From: Bimastos eiseni
Taxonomy: Eukaryota; Annelida; Clitellata; Crassiclitellata; Lumbricidae
Reading direction: 5' to 3'
Length of the DNA: 64,000 nucleotides
Assembly (NCBI GenBank): GCA_959347315.1
Contig: OY365815.1
Span: forward strand, 11,790,459-11,854,458
A program made the translations under genes and the position numbers. Each line of letters begins with the position of its first letter. Within the stretch, counting starts at the first letter, position 1. Shown here in pieces: positions 1 through 15,300 of the stretch. Under the pieces are notes generated by a model that saw only the letters and a list, made by a program, of their open reading frames with translations, did not search any database and was not told the DNA's origin.

Positions 1-278
1 GAGAATTTGATCTGCTTTACAATGATTGACAGTATCAACAAACCAGATTAGCATTTTCTTAATGTGTTTTGGGTTTAAATTAAGAAATATCGGGCGAAAT
101 CAGTTGATATTTGTCAAGGCCTTCAACCTATTATGCTATCAAATTGTGAAGGAAATAAACTTTGAACAAATTCGTGTCTTATTATCTTATTCTTGATAAT
201 AATACTCTGATTAATTTGATCTGCTGCTACAATTCAGATGCTGCTTCTGTGTAAGTGCATGTGAGTTGCTTTTTATAG
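1..278 (+). other. CHD1 intron, end of the upstream part
   Basis: AT-rich intronic sequence before the acceptor at 277-278. Nothing else is seen in it. Confidence 0.6.
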
Positions 279-3200
279 GGTGGCGGATGTGGCCGAAGAC
301 GCTGAGCTGCAGGAGAAGTCTGAGGCCGACCTTCAGCATCTGGCTGACCTCATCCTCAACAACTGTGACCAAACCATGAAGGAATTTGAAGAGAAACAAA
401 AGGAGGAAGCGGAGGCCTCGCCCACCACCGATGGTAACAGCAGAATGCTTTTAAAATCTGTGACTTCAATTATATTAATTGTAATAGAGGCTAGTCGTCC
501 TGTGCCAATCATGGATGTGTAGTGCTAGTGACCTAATTTTCTTAGCCTCAGCATATGAGGGTGGATGACCAGCCCTCTCCCTTGCCATCTCCTCTTCCCA
601 CTGACACTGTGCAGTCAGTGTACTCATTATGGCTAAACAAATGTGATTCTTATTTATGAGTAGGCTAGAAGATCACGTGGAGCAGAAATCTTGAACCATA
701 TATCTGACCTGACCTGGATTTGAGCGCTGACCTTTCTATTGACAGGCCAGCACACTAACCATCACACTATCGAGTACCGCATAATTGTAGCAATTAGAAT
801 ACCAATAATGATGATGATGACAGTAATAATGACTCTGTAGACTATCAGTGGTCACCTTGTCACCTCGTGCTGTTATTTCTTGGAAATCTAGCGACCACCA
901 TGACCATGCATTGATCTTCTTCTCCTCCATGTTCTTTGTCATTGTCCATGTCTCACAGCCATATAGTACTGTAAGGATCATTGCTCTCACTAATCTTTTT
1001 TTGTGTCTATGCTCACATGTTTGTCTTTCCATATCTTTTCCAGTCTGTTCATTGCAGTTTTTTCTATCGTCACCCTTCTGTTTATTTCCGAGTCACATTT
1101 TCCCTCTTTTTCTATTAATGATCCCAGGAACGTGAAGCATGTTACCATATCTATTTCCTCCCCGTCTATCTCGAAACTGTCCCAATCAGCTGTCGTCATT
1201 ATCTTTGTCTTCTTTAAGTTGAAGTATAGGCCTGCCTTATCAGTGGTAGGGATATAATTATGAAAATTTTGTTAGATGCTTATGAACAAAGATGTATTCA
1301 CCTTAACCAGCAGCTGACATTTTGCTCTGTCTTTTTAAAGATTGTGTGTAGTTATATTTATCTGATTAAGATTAACGTTGTTCCCTTATCTTGTTCTGTA
1401 GGCAAGAAGTCTCGAGCTCGTCCATCTTTTCGTCTTGGCTCTGTGACAATTAATGCTCGGTCCATTCTCGATGCTATCCAGGATCTGGAGCCCTTGACAA
1501 AACTAATAGAAACAAATTCCAAAGAAAAGTATAGAACTTCTGTTCATTGCCTTTGTAAACCATATAATAAAATTATTTGGTATTGTTATGATATGATTAA
1601 TCTTTATTTCTAAGGTGTTGATTATTGTGGTTAGCACATAGTATCTAGTTAGTAAATGTAATGTTTGGAATTTTTTTTGTGGCTGTAGGAAAATTAAATA
1701 AGTTTAACTATTATTAGGCATTTATAGATATAAAGTCTGTAGTCTATTATTAAGTTCATATTTGAATATTATTGTTGTTCTGGTGGATAAAATTTTAAAT
1801 GAATTGATTTAAGCTTCATGATTTTATGCCTTATTGAACATCACTTGAAAGTGGTATAATATTTTTATTTATTTCCGAAATTTGATACCGCCCTTCTTCC
1901 AACATCTTTTGCTCAGAAGTGCACAGACACGCCTCAATGGCACAATTGCAGTTGTACTGCAGAGTAATGGTGCGCGAAGGACTTGCTCAGGGGCCCTACA
2001 CAGTGATGCCCCGGACGAGGCTCGAACTCGCGCACTCAGCACACACTGAACGTTACGGGCTGACCGCTCTAACCAATGGGCCACTGTGCCACACCTACAA
2101 TATTACAGTAATTCAATATCAATTTATGGTATCTACCCAAGGTGAGACCAAGAGGCATCGTGTTCTTCATTTAAGTGTTGCTGCAGGTCAATTTTTTAAT
2201 TCAGAGAGAATTGTAATTTGTGTGGCACGATACCCTATCGGTTAGAGCGGTCTGCCCGTTACACTCGGTGTGTGCTGAGCGAGCGGGTTCGACCCTCGTC
2301 CGAGAAGTCAGTCACTGTGTGGGGACCTTGAGCAAGTCTTTCGCGCACAATTGCTCTGCAGTACAACTGCAATTGCACCGTCAAGGCGCGTGTATGCACT
2401 TCTGAGCCAAACATTTTAGGAGAAGGGCGGTATCAAATTTCGGTAATAAATAAATTAAATAAATTTTAATTAAAAGTGGGAATTGTAATTTGATTTTCTT
2501 AGTGATGGTTTTCAGTAGATGTGCATTAGTGATGATCTGTTGATTAGCATTACACTAATGTTTCACAGAATATGTTTGGGAGAGAATGTGAAGAAGGTAC
2601 ATCGATTTGATTGCCATTGGACGGTTGATGATGACAGAAACCTCTTGAAAGGCATCTACACTTACGGAATGGGCAACTGGGAAGCAATAAAATTGGACTC
2701 GGAGCTCAAACTTTCTGATAAGGTATGGCAATATCCTTATGACAATAGCCTTGTTTTCTTTTCTTCAAATGGATGCTACATATAATATATATATGCATTT
2801 AATTATGTCATCTTGCGTAAGGCACATCTAGTGATACTTGAATCAGTGGGCATCCGAGATGTAGCTATGAGTTGGTTTTGAAGTTATATTTGCTGCAGGA
2901 GTTCATTGTAATGGTCACATGTCTAAAGCAGCCTACCTGAAACACCATTTGTCACAGGGTTCTGTCGTAGACCCTATTCTTTTCTTGATAAATGACTTCC
3001 AGAATGCCTCTTGAGTTCTTATTTGAATTTTTCTGTTTTATGCATTTGTTGGAGAGTCGTCAATAAAATGCTTGGTTTCACGTGTTGATAGCCATGTTTC
3101 AGCATTGTTTTGACTTGTTAGAAAATGCTGTACAATATAGAATTAAATTATCTTGCAAAGTAGTTTGATCGACAGTTGAATCTAAAATGGAGTTTGTTAC

Positions 3201-3320
3201 ACTTGTTTAAAGATTTTGCCGGATTACGGTCTGAAACCGCAGGCAACACACCTTCATTCGAGAGCAGACTATCTGCTGAAATTCTTGCATGAACAGATGT
3301 CTGGAACAGTTAGAGAAAAG
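279..3320 (+). CDS. CHD1: CHD1 SANT-SLIDE DNA-binding module (exons 279-433, 1402-1528, 2569-2722, 3213-3320)
   Basis: These four exons encode the linker-DNA-binding SANT-SLIDE unit that follows the CHD1 motor. Exon 1 reads [15 protein letters not shown], against DAELVDKSETDLRRL in vertebrate CHD1. Exon 2 carries [13 protein letters not shown] and LEPLTKLI, the beta-linker before SLIDE. Exon 3 has [18 protein letters not shown] and [18 protein letters not shown], and exon 4 begins [20 protein letters not shown]. Phases are 1, 2 and 0 at the three joins. The exon 2 end (donor GTATAG at 1529) and the acceptor before 279 are chosen by frame and homology rather than by a strong consensus. Confidence 0.9.
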
Positions 3321-6300
3321 GTAAGTCATCTTGGGTTTTGGTAGTTACTGTAGATGTATTGATGTACATAAAGATTGAGTGCCATAAAAGATTATGCTAT
3401 ATGAATTGTTACTACAATTACAAAGTTTCGTAACATGTTAACTTAATTTCAATTTTAATATCAGATAAAATATGTTAGCTTTGATTGTATTCATCACCAT
3501 TTCAAGAGGAACTAGTAAAAGTCATTCTTTATGCGAGCCTACATGGGTTTAACCCTTTGACGACCAGCGTGTACTAAAGTGTAAGGCCTAATCAATAACA
3601 CTTGTCATTAAAGAGTTAAGTATATTTACCAGCAATAAGTCTATCACTAAGTAAATGTTGTTCAGTTAATTATTACCCCACAATGTTCTACTTAAGTGCT
3701 TTATTCATGGAGCAAGACGTTTTGGCACAGCCGTTTTGGCACAGCCGTTTTGGCGCAGGACATCGGAATACATGTCTCAGGTGTACGCTCTATAAATGAT
3801 CTGAACGAATGATACAATATATAATGTAACACAAAGCATGATCAATGATAATAATTAGGCTAAACTGGGAACTGGAGTGATGAAAAGAATTATGCGTAAA
3901 TAGAAGCGGGATAGATATGGGGATTCTTACTTGTCGTGAAACCCTTTTAGTCACAATCTTTTTATCTTGCTTCCAATTAAACGGCATTATTTTTCATCAA
4001 TCCAGCTTTCAGTTTAACAGTATCCTTTTCATTGATCCGGCTTCTAGTTAAACATGATTCTTTCACCGATCCATCTTCTAATACCGACGATCCCAAGGCT
4101 TAACCTGATTTGCCATGTGGAATAATTTACGACACTAAATGGTAGATTGCCATATAATGTATTTATGTAATGCATAATATACAGTATTATTGTATCAGAC
4201 AAAACATCCTGTGCTAAAACGTCCTGCGCCAAAACGGCCTGCGCCAAAATGGCTGTGCCAAAACGTCACATACCACTCTATTCATGTGTACTAAGAGACT
4301 ACTTTGACACATTTAAGTACAATAGTCTCTTTATAGAAGCATTACTGCATGACTGGAAGTGATCTGAGTATAGAAAGTGCTATATAAGTGATCATAATAA
4401 ATTTGGGTGATTTAATTGTTCAGACAGTAAGCTGTAGATAAGCTGTGTAATTCTTTTTGAAATGGCTGCCACGTTATTTTCCTAATGTGTGCAATCCTTA
4501 TTCCAACCAACATATTGGTGTTAGTGTTTGTGTCAGTGTGAGGGAATTTTTTAAACAATTGTCATTACAGATAGAGAATATAAATGCATGTTTAGAACTG
4601 CATATTCAAATGCAATTAGCATTTTTACCCTTCCAGCTAAAGAGCGGAAAGGGTGAGTCTGGAAAACGGAAGAGGAAGCACGACGATGATATTGACCTTC
4701 ATGGGAAACATTCACACTCTAAGAAGCATAAATCTCACAAGGAAAAGAGAGATGAAAGACCACAAAAGCACAGCAAACAAGACGATTCGAAAGGAGTTAG
4801 TTACTGTCTTTTCATTATTTTATTTCATTCATACGAATTTATCGATTTATATGTGTATGTGTTTTCTAGCAAGGCATTGGCTGTGAAAACAGGACATTTT
4901 ATGAATTTTTACGCAATGATCGTCTTTGAGTTTGCTTCACTTGCTCTTACGTGAGCTCAACCGATCGTCCATTGTGTATCAACGATGTTTCTAGATGCAT
5001 CCTATTGTACTCATGCACAACTCGCAATTTTTTTAAATTTTTGAAAGGTCGAGTATATGTGGTATGTGATTAAGATGAAAATAATTAAATTTATGATAAA
5101 AATATTATGTGATGTGGTGAAGTACAGGTCTTTTAGTTGAACCACGACGCAGAACAGTTATGGGGTCTCGTGCATTTCATGTCTCTGCTCCTAGGGAATG
5201 GAATCGACTGCCACTCTCTTCGTAGCTCAAATTCACTTCCTTCCTTCAAAAAGCGACTCAAAACTCATTATTTCTCTTTGGCTTTCAAGGATTTGGAAAT
5301 CTAATTGCATCTTCTCCTGGCGTCTGACTCCGCGCCTCAGATTCACATTTAGGTGTGATCTTGTGCGCGTTACAAATTTAATAATAATAATGATAATAAT
5401 AAGTTACCGCTGTTACAATTAAAATAAAACAAAGTACTGTGATGTAAGGTAAGACTTTGATAAAGCAAGCCTTGTTTACATGCAAAAACAAAAGCATGTT
5501 GAAACAAAGAACTTTATAAATGAGTGATTACTTCCCTAATGATCATAAGCAACGAGGAGGAATGTAAGTCGTTAGTAGAGCATGAATATAGATAGGTGTA
5601 CTGGTGGTGATGGCTTTGTAGGTCAAACAAGCTAACTTAAATTTGATTCTGAATTCAACAGGGAGCCAATACAGCTGGTGGAGTAAGGCAGAGGATCATG
5701 TTCGTAGTGGGACACGTAGCACTACTCGAGCTAACGTATGTTGGATACGTTGAAGCCTTTTGAGTTCAAGATCTGAGAGACCGACAAAAAGTGAAATAGC
5801 ATAATCGAGGCGAGAGGAGACAAGTGAGCAGGCTATAGTTTCAGACATATTTTGAGTTAGAGCCGATCTTATGTGACGTGTTGCCCTGATATGGTAGAAA
5901 CAAGATTTACAAAGGCTTGTCATGTGAGGTTGAAATGTGAGCTGTCGAGGGTAACCCCAAGTGTTTTGACAGAGTCTGAAGGCAGCGCCAGTTCAATGCT
6001 TGAGAGCATAGGGAAAGAACACAGGCGTTGACATGAGCCAAATACAATTGCTTCAGACTTGTCTGGGTTTATGGCCAAACCATTGAAACAGAACCATGCA
6101 TATATGGATGAGAGGCATTCTTCCAGTTTTAGTTTACCAGACTGATCAGTGTGTGACAGAGCAATATGGAGCTGAGTATCATCTGCATACTGTTGTAATT
6201 AAATTCCAAAGTGTTTAGCTTTTGGGGAAGTAAAAACTGTAAATAATAAAGGGCCAAGGACAGATCCTTGTGGCACTCCAGCAGTGCAAAGTATGGGCTC

Positions 6301-9300
6301 CGACCGAGCAGATCCAATGCCCACCTGCTGATTGCGGTCAACCAGGTATGAAGGGTGGATGGCATTTCTCAATTTTTTTATGTTATTAATTATGAATTCA
6401 GTAAATGGAAATTGAAGCTAATTAGCATTGATTTTTTTATTTAGAAGACTAGAGCACCACTGCACTTCACAACTAAAGATACGGTCGCAGCAAACATTTC
6501 AAATTCTATACTTCCAAAAGAGGATTACGAGAAGGTTTGTGAAAACATTGTGAAGCCTTAATGCATATTTGTGAAGTCGTACTTTGAAGTGTAATGCATA
6601 GAAGTCTGAATAAAAGGTCTAGTGTATTTATATGTAGTTGAGTGAATCTATTTCAATACATTTATTCTACAGCCTCTGAAATGAGGTGGTCTCCAAATTG
6701 GATCTAGTACTAAAAATGTAGAACAATCGATAGTTGCTGATGGCGAGACCCCCAGGCCGGAGTGCAACTCAACAGTTACTGGGGAAGAGCGAGACGGTGA
6801 GTCGAGAGCCATCGGATCTAATGAAGCAACAGGACCAAAGCTGGAAGGATGTCCTGTGGTGGATCGCATCAGAAGGCAAAAACTTAACCAGAGCTGTAAA
6901 CAGAGAATGAGGGTAGCCACTTGGAACGTGAGAAGTATGCAGAGTGGGAAGATGAATATCATACAGGAAGAAATGAAGCGACTAGACATAACAATAATAG
7001 GAATATGTGAGACAAGATGGAAAGGTCAAGGACACTTTAATTGGAATGAATACAGGATAATAATGTCAGGCCAACAACAGAGAGGAAGATAAGGGGTTGC
7101 AATCATGTGTGATAAGAAAAGTACAAATGCAATAATGGGATACGACACTGTGAGCGATAGAATATTGAGTGTAAGATTCCGGGGAGGAAAGGTAAACACC
7201 GCGATTGTACAGGTGTATGCTCCAACATCAACAGCACCAGAAGAGGAACATGAAAGTTTTTACACTGAGTTACAGGGTGTAATGGACAGAACTGCAAAAG
7301 GAGATGTATTAATGATCATAGGAGACTTTAATGCGAAAGTGGGAAAGCGCCCGGGAGGAGAAGGGGACACGATGGGCAACTATGGCCTAGGGGAGCAAAA
7401 TGATGCAGGTGAAAGACTGATAGAGTTCTGTGAAGACAACCACATGAGAATTAGGAACACATGGTTCGAACAACCAAAGAGAAGACTATACACATGGACG
7501 TCACCAGATGGGAAATACAGGAACCAGATTGACTATATATTGATAAATAAAAGATGGAAAAGCACAATCAGAGATGTAAAAACGAAACCAGGAGCGGATT
7601 GTGGAACTGATCACGAACTATTAATGGCAACATTACAAACAAAACTGAAGAAACTAAAAAAAGGAGAAAGAATGACCACATATGACTGCAAAGGCATCAC
7701 ACCGGAATACAGGATGGAAATAAAGAATAGGTTCGAAGTACTGGAGAGGGACGTGATGGAGGTAGAGGAGGACACAAACAACCTGTGGGAGAAGATGAAG
7801 GGAACGATATTGGAAGTTGCAAAGAAACCCATCCCGAAGAAGAAGAAATTCACAACAACACCAGGGCTATCGCTAGAAGCTATTAGTATAGCAGGAGAAA
7901 GGAAAGCTGCAAGAAACACAGGAAACAAAGATAAAGTAAGAGAAATGAACAGTGCCTTGCGAAAGCAAGCACGGAATGATAAAGAAAAACATTTCAATGA
8001 AATGTGCAGGGAAATGGAGGAAGAAGGAAAGAAAGGGATAACGAAAGATATGTTCTCAAAAGTGAAGGCAATAACGAGAAAATTTATACCTAGAATGGGC
8101 TCACTGAAGTCAGGAGATGGAAACGTAATTGGTGATAAAAAGGGATGAAGAAAAGATGGAAGGACTACACGGAGGAGCTGTACAGCGAAGACAAGAGAGT
8201 AAAAATAGAACAAAACAATATAACAGAACACGAAAAGGAACCGGTGGTTATGGAAGCAGAGGTGGAATGGGCAATCAAACAACTGAAGGACAACAAGGCG
8301 CCAGGTCAGGATGGTATACCCATAGAATTGATAAAAGCGGGAGATGACACAATGATAAGGACAATAACAAAAACATGCAATAATATATGGAAAACCGGAG
8401 AGTGGCCAGAGGAATGAAAGAGATCAATATTTATCCCTTTATTTAAGAAAGGAGATGCAAGAGAGTGTGAAAATTACAGGACAATAGCATTGATATCACA
8501 CACAAGCAAAATACTACTCAAAATAATTCATAAAAGAATGGAGAATATAATTGAGAGAGAGCTTCCGGACAATCAGGCAGGATTTAGGAAATCCCGGGGA
8601 ATGCGAGATCATATTACCAACATGAGGTGGATAATGGAAAGGCAAAGGGAATATGGACAAAAATACACATATGTTTCATCGATTATAGCAAAGCATTTGA
8701 CTGCATTAACCATGAACTGATGTGGAAAACTGTAATAGAAATGGGAATACCACAACACTTGATACAACTACTAAAGAGATTGTACAAAGACCAGGAAGCG
8801 GTGATAAGAACATAATTTGGAGACACAGACAAATTTAAAATCAAGAAAGGGGTGAAGCAAGGGTGCATCCTGTCCCCATTTCTTTTCAACCTGTATGCAG
8901 AAAGGATAATGAGGGCAGAAATGGAAGAGGCAACTGAAGGAGTAAAGATAGCAGGAAGGACATTGAATAATCTAAGATATGCGGATGACACAACACTACT
9001 GGCAGGGAAGAAAGCAGATCTGGAAAATCTGACAAGAAGACTGAAGAGAGAAAGTGAGAAGGCAGGCCTATACTTTAACTTAAAGAAGACAAAGATAATG
9101 ACGACAGCTGACTGGGACAGTTTCGAGATAGACGGAGAGGAAATAGAGGTGGTAACAAGCTTCACGTTCCTGGGATCATTATTAGAAAAAGAGGGAAAAT
9201 GTGACTCGGAAATAAAGAGAAGGGTGGCGATAGGGAAAGCTGCAATGAACGGACTGGAAAAGATATGGAAAGACAAACATGTGAGCATAGACACAAAAAA

Positions 9301-12300
9301 AGATTAGTGAGAGCAATGATCCTTACAGTACTACAGTACTATATGGCTGTGAGACATGGACAATGACAAAGAACAAGGAGAAGAAAATCAACGCATGTGA
9401 AATGTGGATATGGAGGAAGATGCAGAGAATATCGTGGACGGAGAAGAAGACAAACGAAGAAGTGCGCAGGAAGATTGAAGTCGAGAATGATGAGACGTTA
9501 CAACATACAGCGTTGAGAAGGAAGCTAGGGTTTTTCGGACATGTTATGCGATCAAATGGAATGGAAAAGGAATGATGCTGGCATGTGGAAGAGGAAGGAA
9601 GAAAAGAGGGCGCCCAAGGAAAAAATGGATGGATGTGATACATGAAAAAACTGAAATGAGCCTGGAGGAATTAAGAGATGCAACTTCGGACAGAAAAAAC
9701 TGGAGAGGATTGGTCATGGCGGTTGATAGATTTCCAAGAAATAACAGCACAAGGTGACAAGGTGACTAAAAATGTCAACTAGATTTCTTTATCAGTCATC
9801 AATTTGGTAGACTGATTGCAAAACCCGTTCTTTTTGACTGGCTGGGCTGGAGCACATCGGAGTAGATGTCTCAGTTGTACTCTCTATAAATGATCTGAAC
9901 GAATGAAAGAATCTTGATTGAGTGCCATTTGATTTATTAATGCAATTAATCAGCTGATTGACGAATTGATTGGGTTTTATTTTTTAGAATGTTGTCTTTG
10001 GCACAATGATTATATATGGATCCTATTGCTATATTGCTTTTAGTGTGTTGAGATGATGAAACCGGTTTACAAATCACTGCTTCTCGTGGCTGATGTCACC
10101 AGCTCAGGGTCGACTGACAAGAGCCATCTTATTGATGCAATTCTTCTCATTGGAAATCAAATCAGCACCATTCTCACGGAATACAAAAACCCAACCGAGA
10201 TCAAGGAATGGAGAAAGTCAGTGTTCTTTACGTAAAAATAAGTTCTTTGGAGAGATAATGGGGAGAAACTTTGGGGAGATGGCATGAGTTTTTCCTAGAA
10301 AGGGGTATAAAATGTTCACTCAAAGCAAAGCGTAAACCAAATTTTTCTTAAAGGCATCTGTTGTAAATCTAATTACATAATTTCGTTAATTTTTTTATGA
10401 TAATTTTTATAGCGCCTCTTCATTAGGACTACTCATAGGCAATCCTAGCCTACAGCTCATGAAGTGTGATATGAGGGACTTCTGACCACAACAAGTGAGT
10501 TTAACCTAGGCTACAAACACAAGTCTAATGGGAGGCCACTCAGATGTAAGCCCAGTCAAAAAGGCCAAACTCTGTCTAATACTAATAGTGAGAGATCGTG
10601 TGGTACCAAGGACTCAACCGTGATGAAGAGGGAAGAGTTCGATCAGGAAAGCTTCATACTTGACAAGACAAAACCACAATCAGCTGAATTAAATCATATT
10701 TTGCATTTGATTTATTGCATTAGTGTGAATGTGAAGTTATCCATCCTTGTAAAACCTCATAGTTTTTAATTTGTTAAGACTCATTTTGGAGTGATAAGAG
10801 CTGCAAATTGCTTAATAAGATTACTGTAAATGACACCATTAATAAATTTGCTTTCATCTGGTGACATTGCATTACAACTGTTTCTTCTTGTCACTTTCTA
10901 GTAATCTCTGGCAGTATGTGACGCTGTTTGCCTCATCGACATATGGCATTAAACGACTTAAAGATTTGTACAGATATGCTCACGATAAACAGGAGAACGA
11001 GGAGAACAGAAAGCTACAGGAACAGGTCAGCTATCCCCACAAAAACCAAATTTTTATATATTAACTGTTTTATATTAATAATGTTAGTTTATTATGATAA
11101 AGGCTTACAGAAGGAATTTGTTGGTTATAAAAGAATATTTGTAAGTATGTGGTAATGCTTGGCACTAGACAGCAGCTGTGAAAATTGATCTCTGTGCCCT
11201 CTCTACCCAGTTTTCCCACTTCACTTTCTCTGCCTCTGTTCGGGATTTAGGGGTCACTCTTGACCAAGAACTCACCTCTGCTCAATATGTCAATAATGTC
11301 TCTCGTAGCTGCTTTTACCAGCTTCACCAATTGCGAGTAATATCTCGCTCTCTTATTCTCAGCGCCGCAGCTACTCTGGTTCATGCCTTTGTTACCAGTC
11401 GCCTTGACTATTGACTATTGCGCCTCAATATATATTTGGCCCCCTCTCCCCCCCGAAGTTCTGATTTAGTGTTTGGAGAGGGTTTTGCGTGCACCTGAGC
11501 GACTGATTGGTGGGATTCCCAGAACAGGTCCTGCACTGGTTGACTTTACCTCAGCGCATCTTATTCAGGGTATCTGCCTTAGTTTGGCACTGACTTGATT
11601 GTACTGTGCCTGCTTATTTGAAGGAGGCTATGTTGCCCTATCACTGCCAGTAGTGGTCAACGACCACTTCGCTCTGCAGTTCATGGCGACCTGATCGTCC
11701 CTTTTGCACGCACTTCCATAATGCAGAATCAGACTTTCTCAGTCATGGGATCTACCATCTGGAATGGACTTCCCAATGAGCTCTGTCTCCTACCTAAGAA
11801 CTCCTCATCTTCATTTTACGCCTGTCTTAAAACTGTCCTTTTCAGCCGAGGGTTAGGCCAGTAGCGCCTCTGAATAGATATCTTGAAGGGGCGCTATATA
11901 AAGTATTTTTGATTGATTGATTGATTGAATAATACTGAAATATGTAGTAGTAATAATGAAAGGAATGTATAATATTTAAGGTGATAATAATTATAATTTT
12001 GTCTTTTGAAGTACATTTATCCAACCACACACTGCCGAGCGAGTGACCCTTTAAAATTGTCATTGGTCACATCTGCGTATGTTGTTTAAATATCTGGAGG
12101 AATTATTGATACCTTGGACAAAAAAAATAATGATAATAATAATATAAATTGTTTATATGGAAAAGTTTTATTTAAAAATAATGCTAAAAGGTATTAATAT
12201 TTTAATTTTTGAACTGTAGACACGACAGGAGGATTCAACCCTTCACTACGGCAACTATCCAAATGCAAATCGTTATGGCGATCAGAATCATTGGCAGCAA

Positions 12301-15300
12301 CAGAAGCGGACGAACGCAGACTCCAGGTCGGACGCATTCCACAAACGACAGCGGAACGACTACGCACAGATGCGTTCCTCCTTCAGACCTACAAGGGTCA
12401 ATTCAGAAGAGCCAGCTGCTCAACAGAACAATGACAGGTATCTCATGAAATCAGGTCAAAGCACTGTTATATATACCTATTGCATGACAAGGGGGCCTAT
12501 CACATTTGGTAAGGCATTTGGTTTGTTATCCAAGATATCCAGGGTTCAGGCTCCTTAATGTTGTGTGTAACATATCTGAACTGGTTTTTCATATAGATTT
12601 GTCTTTGTGGCAAAGCGGAAGAGGTTGTTACTGGGGTCAGTTAGGAAGTGAGCAGCAGTCTTGCAATGTGCTGCTTCCATGTCTAACATGTTCTGTCAAG
12701 TCATCATCATACTGTTTAATTAAAATTCTTGAATATTCATCATCTTTTCGACATCAGTTAAGTAATGGATTTAACAAAACTGTTAATGTGCACTAGCATT
12801 TCTTGTAACTTTTTTGGAATGGGGATAGGAACACACATACTGGGAATGGGGTGGGAACAGAGCTGATGGGGTGGGGACATACCCTGGAGAATATGGTTGG
12901 GATTTAAATAAAGCTTATGAAACCTTCCTCGACATGTATACGAATGCGTACAACTTGGCCTTCCCTCTGAAACAAGTTAATAAACGCAGTCGTAACTCTT
13001 TTGACCATCCTTGGATGACAAAAGGATTACTTAAATCGTGCAGGCAAAAGAATAAACTGTACCTAAAATATATAAAAAACCCAAACCACGTAAATAAAAA
13101 TAGGTTCATTGCATATAGAAATAAATTTAAAACAATCAAAACTAAATCTGAGCATAACTACTATGCTACCGAATTTGTAAAATATAGATGTGACATTAAA
13201 AAGACTTGGAACATTATAAAAACTATAGTTAACTCGAAAAATGAGGACGCGGGAATTGAATTTCTTACCACAAATGGTCAGGTGATCACTGACAGTGAGC
13301 TAATGGCTGAGAAGTTTAATAATTACTTTACTGACATTGCTAAAAACCTATCTGGAAAAATTCCAAATCCTACTTGCTCCTTCACGAAACATTTAAAACC
13401 CCCACCTGTTAATTCCTTTGCAGTTACTCCAACATCACCAGAAGAGTTACTGGAGATTAACCAATCTCTCAAACTTTCACATAGTTCTGGACCGGACCAA
13501 CTTGATCCAAGTATAGTTGGACCACTTCTGCCCTTTATAGCAGCCCCGTTAACAGATATAATTAACTGTTCACTATTAACAGGAGTAGTACCTAATGAAA
13601 TGAAAAGATCTACTGTTACACCAATATTCAAACAGGGAAATAGAGATGATCTTACAAATTATAGACCTATATCCATATTGCCCTACTTTTCTAAATTACT
13701 TGAAAAAGTTATGTACCACAGACTATATAGCTACATTTCCAAATTAAATATCCTCCACCCTCTGCAACATGGATTCAGACCAGGCCATACAACATCTATG
13801 TCTCTCATAAACATACAGGATAAGATAACTCAAGCCATTTGATAATAATGAATACTCTATAGGAATTTTTTTAGACTTAGCCAAAGCATTTGATACCGTA
13901 GATCACAGTATACTAATAAAGAAATTGGAAAATTATGGAATCCGAGGTATCCCTCTTTCATGGTTTAAGGATTATCTCAGCCATCGGCAGCAACAAGTTA
14001 AATGCAATGGCATAAAATCTAAATTTAAATTAATAAAATATGGGGTACCACAAGGCTCCATACTAGGTCCTCTGTTATTCCTGATATACATCAACGACCT
14101 TCCTAATATATCCTCTATTCTTCACTTTGTTCTCTTTGCGGACGATTCAAATGTTTTCTTATCTCATAAATCCTATGACGAACTATACAGTATACTCACC
14201 CAGGAACTTGCATTAGTATCGGATTGGTTCAAAGCAAATAAATTATCCCTCAATCTGACAAAAACAACTTACATTGTTTTCTGCTCTCATAGGAAATCAT
14301 TACCATCACAGAAGGGAAAGGTCCAAATAGATAATATTGACATTCCACAAGTAAGATCCGTGAAATTCCTTGGAGTATATGTAGATCAACACCTTATTTG
14401 GAACGAACACATTGAACAAATTGCAATAAAAATTGCAAAAAATGTAGGAATATTGAAACGAATATCTTATCTACTACCTACAAATATTTTGATTATATTA
14501 TACTATTCCATGATATATCCCTACATTTCGTATTGTAATATGATTTGGGCCTCAAATTATAATTCTCGACTAGTGAGAATACAATTTCTACAAAAGAAGA
14601 TACTTAGAATAATAACTGGATCACCCTATAATTTTCATACAAGGCAATTATTTGATAAGTTTGGCATTCTAAAACTTTCACAAATCAAGCGACTCCAGAT
14701 CAGTGAATTTATGTATAGGTACACTTACAATACACTACCTAGCTCGCTTACTAATCTTTATAACCTAACCTCAGACATCCACTCCTACAACACGAGAAAT
14801 CTAACCTCATACAGAAGTGAATTTGCTCGTACTAACTCCCGCAAATGTTCAGTTAGATGTGCTGGACCAGAAGAATGGAATAAAATACCTCCGCGCCTTC
14901 GCAATATCCCAAACTTAAAGTCCTTCAGGCATCACTTAAGAACATGGATTACTGAGCAGGACTTTTAATTGGATTCCTACTTTGCTTATTATGTTTAAAT
15001 ATGTTTAACATGTTTGTTTCTGCTTAACTCCGTTATTATAGTTAAGTTTCATTATCAATCCTTAGCCATTTTGAAATGTTTTTCATTGTGTACATATAGG
15101 TGGCCCTACCTAGCGGGATCACGGTCCCTTCTGGGTCTCCTATTGTCTCCTCCAAAATGTTAAACATGCATATTGTCAATTGATGTATCTTGTATCCTGG
15201 AGCAATAAACTGATTTGATTGATTGATTGATTGATATATGTATATATGTATGTTTATATGTATATATGTATGTATATATGTATGTATGCACGTATGTATA

